From DASRDU01 sp035560235 (GTDB taxonomy: Bacteria; Acidobacteriota; Blastocatellia; RBC074), in assembly GCA_035560235.1 (NCBI GenBank), contig DATMAG010000107.1, forward strand, positions 124,001-188,000: 64,000 nucleotides of DNA, read 5' to 3'. The translations under genes were made by a program, and so were the position numbers. The first letter of the stretch is position 1. Each line of letters begins with the position of its first letter. The notes below the pieces were generated by a model. It was not told where the DNA came from, searched no databases, and saw only the letters and a list, made by a program, of their open reading frames with translations. This document shows positions 59,120 through 64,000 of the stretch, in pieces.

Positions 59120-60079
59120 TCACTGTGTCTGAATTTCAGCGGTCTGGTTCTGCGTGCTTTTCAGCCAGCCTGCGCGCCAGATGACAACCGTTGCCAGCAG
59201 CAGCACAATCGTTGCTGAGACGCCGCCTTCAGGCCCATATTCACCGCCGGTCAGCCACAGCGGCTGTTCACTCGTTGACAGCAGCAGCGGGCTACTGACG
59301 AGTTTCAGGCCGCTGACCGGCAGGCCGAAAAATGCGCCCATCATCCAGTTCCAGGTGAAATGCAGCGCGGTCGGAAACCACAGATTGCGCGTCTTCAGAT
59401 AAGCCACCGCCAGCCAGACCCCGGCCAGCATTGTGTTCGCCGTTGACACCAGCGTGGCGCTCGGATTGCCCAGATGCGCGTAACCAAAGTAAGCCGAAAA
59501 AAGCGCAATCGGCACGACTGCCGGAACATCGCGCAGCAGCGTCTGAAACGCATAGCCGCGAAACAGCAGTTCCTCAAACGTTCCGGCAACGATGAATAAA
59601 ACGAGCGCCAGCAACATTCGTCGCGCCACAATCCAGACGCCCGCTAGGTCAATCGCCCGCGCCGCGTCAGCCGACTTCCACATCATCGGATTGACGATGA
59701 GGCGCGTGCCGCCACCGATCCACTGAATGACGACAACCGCGGCAATCATCGCGGCAGCAATCGCGCAGCCGGGCAGCACATCGCGCCACCAGCCGCGAGC
59801 AAAGCTGAAGCCGAGCGATGACAGGCTCAGGCCTTCCAGAAATTTCAGGCACGCCCACGACAGCACCAGCAGCCACGCGACCAGCGCCAGGTAAATCGGA
59901 ATCATTTCACCGGCGCTGCCAAAAACCGATCCGCCCGGCGCCTGGCCCCGGCTCAGCAGCGCCAGCACCAGCGCGATAAAAATTTCAGGCAGCCGCGACA
60001 GGATCAGAAACAGCAAGGCCCGCCAGCCGCTGCGCAGTTTGCGCTGTTCAGGATTGAAGAAGATGGCCGCAGGATTCAT
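59120..60079 (-). CDS. CPBP-family intramembrane protease (Abi/CAAX-type)
   Basis: The 319-residue membrane protein has about eight helices and the active-site motif EExxxR in GTFEELLFRGYAFQTLL. A second conserved block with a His is around SAYFGYAHLGNPSATLVSTANTMLAGVWLAVAYLKT, and a third lies in LHFTWNWMMGAFFG. It belongs to the bacterial CPBP family, related to Rce1, some of which protect bacteriocin producers. The ATG at 60079 gives the family N-terminus (MNPAAIFF); an upstream start adds a Cys/Arg-rich non-conserved stretch. It diverges from the NtrY-like kinase gene. Confidence 0.87.
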   Translation of the reverse strand: MNPAAIFFNPEQRKLRSGWRALLFLILSRLPEIFIALVLALLSRGQAPGGSVFGSAGEMIPIYLALVAWLLVLSWACLKFLEGLSLSSLGFSFARGWWRDVLPGCAIAAAMIAAVVVIQWIGGGTRLIVNPMMWKSADAARAIDLAGVWIVARRMLLALVLFIVAGTFEELLFRGYAFQTLLRDVPAVVPIALFSAYFGYAHLGNPSATLVSTANTMLAGVWLAVAYLKTRNLWFPTALHFTWNWMMGAFFGLPVSGLKLVSSPLLLSTSEQPLWLTGGEYGPEGGVSATIVLLLATVVIWRAGWLKSTQNQTAEIQTQ

Positions 60080-60216
60080 TGAACTTTCACTCTTTTCGGT
60101 CAGGGTTTGACTGCTGCCGCCAGCATAGCACGGACGCTGGCAACTCGCTGTGCTGCGGTCAGGTCTGGTAAACTGACACCGCAAACTTTCCGGTCTGCAA
60201 CAGCACAACAATCGTT

Positions 60217-62457
60217 ATGTCCGCGCCTTCGTCATCAGCATCACGCCGCAAACGCAGCTTTGGCCGCCGCGAACGGATTATTGTGCTGACCATCGTTGTA
60301 GCGTTTCTCTTTGCGCTGCTCTTTGTGCAGCAGGCTTTCGATACGCTGCCGTTTCTCTCGCCTGGTTCAGCCAGCGAAACGCTGATTCTGTTTGCGCTCT
60401 CGACGATCAACCTGATTGCCTTCGTTGTGCTGCTGATGGTGCTCGTGCGCAACATCATCAAGCTGCGGCGCGAACGGCGTGAAATGAAACTCGGCTCGCG
60501 GTTCAAGGTGCGGCTGGTCATCTATTCCATCGCGCTTTCGCTGCTGCCTGCGCTGTGGCTGTTCTTTATGACCGCCGGGCTGATCAATCGCAGCGTGGAC
60601 AAATGGTTCTCGCATCCAACACAGATTATGGTCAGCGAGGCGCGCAAGATTCTGGAAGGTTATATCGCGGGCGAAAAGGACGGCCTGCAACGCGACGCGA
60701 TCACGCTGGCCCGCATGATTGCGCGCACCGATGACATTCAGCTCAGACGACTGCTCGCTGAAGAACAGATCAATCAGCGGCTGATTTCAATTCATCTTTA
60801 CGATCACGCCGGAAAGCTGCTCGCCCGGCAGCTCGATGCTGAAGGCACGCTGGCCAGTCAGCCTTTGACCAGTGCCATTCAGCAGGCGCGCGCGCAGGCC
60901 GCCGCTCGCGGGCCTTTTACGAGCAGCCTCGACGAAGACCGCAACCGCATTTATCTGATCGCCGCTGCGCCTGTCGTCATGGCTGACGGCAGCGCCAGGA
61001 CAGTTGTGATTACGCAGCTTGTCCCGCCCGAACTGGCCGAACGCGCGCTCAGAATCGATGAACAGTCGGCTGAATACGACAAGCTGAAAACGAAGCAGCG
61101 CGCCATCAAACGCATCACGATTCTGGTGCTCGCGCTGATGACAATGTTTGCGCTTTTCGTTGCCACTTGGATGGCGCTGCACGCGGCGCGCACGATTGCC
61201 GACCCGCTCAGGCAGTTGCTGCAGGCGATTCAGCAGATCAGAAGCGGCAACCTTGCCACCCGCGCCGAAGTGATCGGTGATGACGAACTGGCTTCGCTGG
61301 CGCTCTCGTTCAATGAAATGACCGCTGAACTGGAAAGCAGCAATGCCGCGCTCAGCGAACGGCGGCGCTACATTGAAACCGTGCTGCAAAGCCTGTCGGC
61401 AGGCGTTATCTCGCTGGATGAGACCAATCGCGTGACGACGATCAATGACGCCGCTTTTCGCCTGCTGCGGCTGGAACCGGCTCCGGCTGCGACCCTGAGC
61501 GGCGAAGCGCTGGAAACACTGCTGCCCGAAGCGCAGCGCGATGAGCTGTGGCGCATGATTCGCCGCGCGGCGCGCATGAACTCAGTGACCCGCGAAGTTC
61601 ATTTCAAGCTGGCCAACGACGTGCAGCTTGATGCCGCCGTGACCGTCACCGCGCTGCTCGACCCGCAGGGCAAATGGCGCGGCACGGTCATTGTCATTGA
61701 AGATCTGAGCGATCTGATCGAAGCGCAGCGCCGCGCAGCCTGGAGCGAAGTCGCCCGCCGCATGGCTCACGAAATCAAAAACCCGCTCACGCCGATTCGC
61801 CTCTCGGCTGAACGGCTGGCGAAAAATCTGCTGACACAATCAAACGGCCAGCACGGCAGCCAGGCGAACGGCAGCCGTCTGACCGAACGCGAAACCAGAC
61901 TGGTGCGTGAATGCACGACGATCATCGGTGACGAGGTTTCCACGCTGCAAAGAATGGTTGACGAGTTTTCGACCTTTGCGCGCCTGCCGAACGCGCAGCT
62001 TGAAACGGGCGCGCTCAATGACGTGGTCACATCCACGCTGCGGCTGTATGAAGAACGGCTCGACGGCATCAGGCTTGAAAGCCGCCTCGCGCCCGACCTG
62101 CCACCCGTGCGTCTCGACAGCGAACAGCTCAGGGGCGCGCTCGTCAACCTGATTGACAACGCCATCGAAGCGATGGCCGAAACGAGCGGCGAACGCCGCA
62201 TCATTATTGAAACCCGCGCCGTGCCCGAACGCGAAGCCGTTGAACTGATCGTCACTGACACCGGCCCCGGCATTGCGCCCGCCGACCGCGAACATATCTT
62301 CGAGCCATATTTTTCGACCCGCAATCGCGGCACCGGCCTCGGCCTGGCCATCGTCAGCCGCACCGTTGCCGAACATCACGGGCGCATCCGCGTGCAGGAA
62401 AATCTGCCATGCGGTGCACGCTTCGTTATCGAACTGCCGGGCGCAAAGACTGAGTAG
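60217..62457 (+). CDS. NtrY-like membrane histidine kinase
   Basis: The 746-residue protein has N-terminal transmembrane helices (about residues 20-90 and one near 310), an extracytoplasmic region, and a HAMP linker (LLQAIQQIRSGNLATRAEV) at about residues 330-375. A PAS-like domain follows (about 385-500, VLQSLSAGVISLDETNRVTTIN), then the phospho-acceptor His518 in RMAHEIKNPLTPIRLSAERL. The ATPase domain has NLIDNAIEAM, DTGPGIAP and GTGLGLAI. This is the layout of NtrY, which senses nitrogen or redox signals together with NtrX. NtrX is not in the window. The nearest response regulator is at 36718, which is OmpR type and not NtrC type. Confidence 0.9.
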   Translation: MSAPSSSASRRKRSFGRRERIIVLTIVVAFLFALLFVQQAFDTLPFLSPGSASETLILFALSTINLIAFVVLLMVLVRNIIKLRRERREMKLGSRFKVRLVIYSIALSLLPALWLFFMTAGLINRSVDKWFSHPTQIMVSEARKILEGYIAGEKDGLQRDAITLARMIARTDDIQLRRLLAEEQINQRLISIHLYDHAGKLLARQLDAEGTLASQPLTSAIQQARAQAAARGPFTSSLDEDRNRIYLIAAAPVVMADGSARTVVITQLVPPELAERALRIDEQSAEYDKLKTKQRAIKRITILVLALMTMFALFVATWMALHAARTIADPLRQLLQAIQQIRSGNLATRAEVIGDDELASLALSFNEMTAELESSNAALSERRRYIETVLQSLSAGVISLDETNRVTTINDAAFRLLRLEPAPAATLSGEALETLLPEAQRDELWRMIRRAARMNSVTREVHFKLANDVQLDAAVTVTALLDPQGKWRGTVIVIEDLSDLIEAQRRAAWSEVARRMAHEIKNPLTPIRLSAERLAKNLLTQSNGQHGSQANGSRLTERETRLVRECTTIIGDEVSTLQRMVDEFSTFARLPNAQLETGALNDVVTSTLRLYEERLDGIRLESRLAPDLPPVRLDSEQLRGALVNLIDNAIEAMAETSGERRIIIETRAVPEREAVELIVTDTGPGIAPADREHIFEPYFSTRNRGTGLGLAIVSRTVAEHHGRIRVQENLPCGARFVIELPGAKTE

Positions 62458-62467
62458 ACTCAGAATA

Positions 62468-62824
62468 ATGGACAAGATCAGCATTGCACACAAGCTTTCA
62501 CTTTTCACTGACCACTGGAAACCGAAACTCGTCGGTGAACTCAACGGGCAGCACGTCAAACTGGTGAAGTTTCAGGGGCCGTTCGTCTGGCATCAGCACG
62601 AACACGAGGACGAAATGTTTCTGGTCGTGCGGGGCCGCTTTCGCATGGAGTTTCGTGATCGTGAAGTCTGGCTTGAAGAAGGCGAGTTCATCATTGTCCC
62701 GCGCGGCGTCGAGCATCGCCCGGTCGCTGATGAAGAAGTCTGCGTGATGCTCTTTGAGCCTGCCGGAACCGTCAACACCGGCAACGTCGAACACGAACTG
62801 ACGACGGAGGTCGAAGCGATCTGA
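62468..62824 (+). CDS. Cupin-domain protein
   Basis: The 118-residue protein has one cupin barrel. Motif 1 is WHQHEHEDEMFLVVRGRFRME, with three His and one Glu that can bind metal; motif 2 is GEFIIVPRGVEHRPVA, with the fourth ligand His. Small cupins of this kind often act as mannose-6-phosphate-isomerase-like or sensing proteins; the function is not clear. It begins 10 nt after the NtrY-like kinase gene, which suggests co-transcription. Confidence 0.88.
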   Translation: MDKISIAHKLSLFTDHWKPKLVGELNGQHVKLVKFQGPFVWHQHEHEDEMFLVVRGRFRMEFRDREVWLEEGEFIIVPRGVEHRPVADEEVCVMLFEPAGTVNTGNVEHELTTEVEAI

Positions 62825-62843
62825 CGCGAAAGGAGCCTGAGCC

Positions 62844-63104
62844 ATGCAACGAATCATCATCGTTGTCGCTGCCTGCCTGTTGCTGGCAATACCTGAAAGC
62901 TTAAGTTTCTATCCGACCGCGCCGCCGGATCAAAGTCACCATTGCGCGCCCGTCAGTTGTGATTCGGGCGCGCGACAGTTACATTTACGCGCCATCAGCA
63001 GACGCGAAAAAATAGAATGGAGCAGTTTATGCCTGAAATCAGAAGAATCGCAGATCAGTTGCAACGAGCCTTTGACGGCGATCCCTGGTATGGTTCGCCG
63101 CTGA
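62844..63104 (+). CDS. Possible small secreted ORF overlapping the dinB gene
   Basis: The 86-codon frame starts with an excellent AAGGAG-type site and a signal-like peptide (MQRIIIVVAACLLLAIPESLS). The rest is unconvincing: it contains a hairpin (62944-62973) and overlaps the DinB gene out of frame by 76 nt. It may be a real but fast-evolving secreted peptide or a non-functional leftover. I treat it as doubtful. Confidence 0.3.
   Translation: MQRIIIVVAACLLLAIPESLSFYPTAPPDQSHHCAPVSCDSGARQLHLRAISRREKIEWSSLCLKSEESQISCNEPLTAIPGMVRR
62944..62973 (+). terminator. 9-bp G/C hairpin after the cupin gene
   Basis: GCGCGCCCG (62944-62952) pairs with CGGGCGCGC (62965-62973) with a 12-nt loop and no T-run. 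It lies between the cupin and the DinB genes and may be a weak terminator. Confidence 0.4.
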
Positions 63105-63511
63105 TGAAAATTCTTGATGGCGTGACGGCTCAGCAGGCCGCCGCGCATCCGGTCAAAGACGCGCACAGCATCTGGCAGATTGCGCTGCACATCGCCGCGT
63201 GGCAGGGCGCAGTGCTGGAGCGTCTCGCGGGCAAAGCTGCCAGACTGCCCGCTGAAGGCGACTGGCCCGCGATCAGCGACCTGAGCGAGGCCGGATGGCA
63301 AAAGACTCTGGCGCTGCTCGCTGAACGTCACAGTGAACTGATGAAAGCGATCTCCGGGCTGACTGACGATCAGTTGAAACAGATAGTCGGTGAGGAACGC
63401 GACCCGGCCACAGGCAGCGGCGTGTCGGTTTATTACACGCTGCACGGCATCATTCAGCACAACATCTACCACGCCGGTCAGATTGCCATCCTCAAAAAAG
63501 CTGCCTCCTGA
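63029..63511 (+). CDS. DinB-family four-helix protein
   Basis: The 160-residue protein has the DinB/YfiT bundle: RRIADQLQRAFDGDPWYGSPLMKIL, HSIWQIALHIAAWQGAVLERLAG and HGIIQHNIYHAGQIAILKKA. His residues near AHPVKDAHSIW, ALHIAAW and the C-terminal HNIYHAGQ would bind the family metal ion. DinB proteins are metal-dependent hydrolases or thiol transferases of unknown role here. I chose the ATG at 63029 because GGAG stands seven nt upstream; an ATG 12 nt earlier has no site. Confidence 0.9.
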   Translation: MPEIRRIADQLQRAFDGDPWYGSPLMKILDGVTAQQAAAHPVKDAHSIWQIALHIAAWQGAVLERLAGKAARLPAEGDWPAISDLSEAGWQKTLALLAERHSELMKAISGLTDDQLKQIVGEERDPATGSGVSVYYTLHGIIQHNIYHAGQIAILKKAAS

Positions 63512-63517
63512 AACTGA

Positions 63518-63558
63518 GCCCGGTCAGGTCATCAGTTCCTGAACCGGCCTGACCGGGC
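63518..63558 (+). terminator. 11-bp hairpin after dinB
   Basis: GCCCGGTCAGG (63518-63528) pairs with CCTGACCGGGC (63548-63558). The stem is strong and T-run absent. Confidence 0.55.
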
Positions 63559-63592
63559 CTCAACAAACTCCTTGAAAAATGCCCTGCCAGAA

Positions 63593-63645
63593 CTGATGAT
63601 TAGCCACCTGGTGCCGATCATCAGCAGTCCCCATTTTTATTTTTT
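63593..63645 (+). promoter_or_regulatory. Terminator-like hairpin and T-rich tract just before valS
   Basis: CTGATGAT (63593-63600) pairs with ATCATCAG (63617-63624), and the inner CCACC/GGTG can add pairs. The sequence ATTTTTATTTTTT follows at 63633-63645, ending 6 nt before the valS ATG. It could be a terminator of the upstream unit or an attenuator of valS. No ribosome site is seen in this stretch. Confidence 0.5.
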
Positions 63646-63650
63646 CACCT

Positions 63651-64000
63651 ATGGATATTCCGAAAACTTACGAACCAAAAGATGTCGAAGGGCGCTGGTA
63701 TCCCTTCTGGGAGAGCCACCATTTCTTTGCGCCCGAAACGCAGACCGATCCGAACGCGCCGGTCTTTACGATGGTCATTCCGCCGCCGAACGTAACCGGG
63801 TCGCTGCATATGGGCCACGCGCTCAATCACACGATTCAGGATGTTATGGCGCGCTGGCATCGCATGCTTGGCGAACGCGTGCTGTGGCTGCCCGGCACCG
63901 ATCACGCGGGCATTGCCACGCAGATGATGGTCGAAAAACAGCTCGCGCAGGAAGGCATCAGCCGCCGCGACCTGGGCCGCGAAAAATTTCTGGAGCGCGT
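63651..64000 (+). CDS. valS: Valyl-tRNA synthetase, 3' end outside window
   Basis: ValS attaches valine to its tRNA. The first 116 codons are present: start MDIPKTYEPKDVEGRWYPFW, then VFTMVIPPPNVTGSLHMGHAL with the HIGH-type ATP motif (HMGH), and ERVLWLPGTDHAGIATQ. These are the normal N-terminal blocks of bacterial ValS. The gene runs past the right edge. The ATG follows directly after a T-rich tract with a hairpin upstream, so initiation may use no strong ribosome site. Confidence 0.95.
   Translation, partial: MDIPKTYEPKDVEGRWYPFWESHHFFAPETQTDPNAPVFTMVIPPPNVTGSLHMGHALNHTIQDVMARWHRMLGERVLWLPGTDHAGIATQMMVEKQLAQEGISRRDLGREKFLER

Overview
This 64 kb window is a dense stretch of bacterial chromosome with G+C in the high 50s by eye. 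It most likely comes from an Acidobacteriota genome, and I would guess class Blastocatellia. The lineage clues are a secreted protein ending in a Solibacter-type C-terminal domain (38318-40738) and a VWA protein of the acidobacterial VWFA-related type (41853-42854). Family-level calls rest on recognised motifs, not on a database search. No prophage, insertion sequence, CRISPR array, plasmid origin or rRNA operon is visible. The left edge cuts an NTF2-like/DUF4440-like gene and the right edge cuts valS.

Layout. 1-9.3 kb: a membrane pyrophosphatase, truB coupled to a nuclease-fold protein, an L,D-transpeptidase, gatB and a lipoprotein cyclophilin. 9.3-14.3 kb: two FtsX-type permeases, an aldo/keto reductase and an MFS carrier. 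14.3-20.5 kb: a palindromic repeat block, a secreted Xaa-Pro aminopeptidase, then a compact amino-acid/amine run (ACT protein, GNAT, PLP decarboxylase, Cys/Met-type PLP enzyme, GNAT). 20.9-25.5 kb: a soluble histidine kinase, a secreted M28 peptidase, two tiny histone-like Lys/Ala-rich proteins facing each other, tRNA-Arg(CCG) and a GlsB-type membrane protein. 25.6-35.2 kb: a HEAT-like protein with secA, diverging from an active/inactive M16 pair, an APC permease with a Usp-like tail and a glutaredoxin. 35.5-43.6 kb: an unknown membrane protein, an OmpR-type regulator, secreted proteins including a metzincin, HU, a LysW-like carrier protein, a VWA protein and a carboxypeptidase-regulatory-like protein. 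43.7-53.0 kb: a minus-strand housekeeping and proteostasis block read in the order tRNA-Leu(TAG), tig, clpP, a double ClpX-type zinc-finger protein, clpX, lon, engB, rho. 53.2-64 kb: YqeY, a small membrane protein, an orphan ExbD, CysQ-like phosphatase, aldo/keto reductase, pckA, a small exported protein, a CPBP protease, an NtrY-like kinase, cupin, DinB and valS.

The most unusual items are a 34-codon palindromic element inserted in frame in truB, the stand-alone double zinc-finger protein between clpP and clpX, the orphan LysW-like protein with an acidic Tyr-containing tail, the facing pair of histone-like microproteins (one only 59 codons long), and several families of long palindromic intergenic elements. 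I see no multi-gene cluster that must be a new defence or biosynthetic system; most of the window is core genome.
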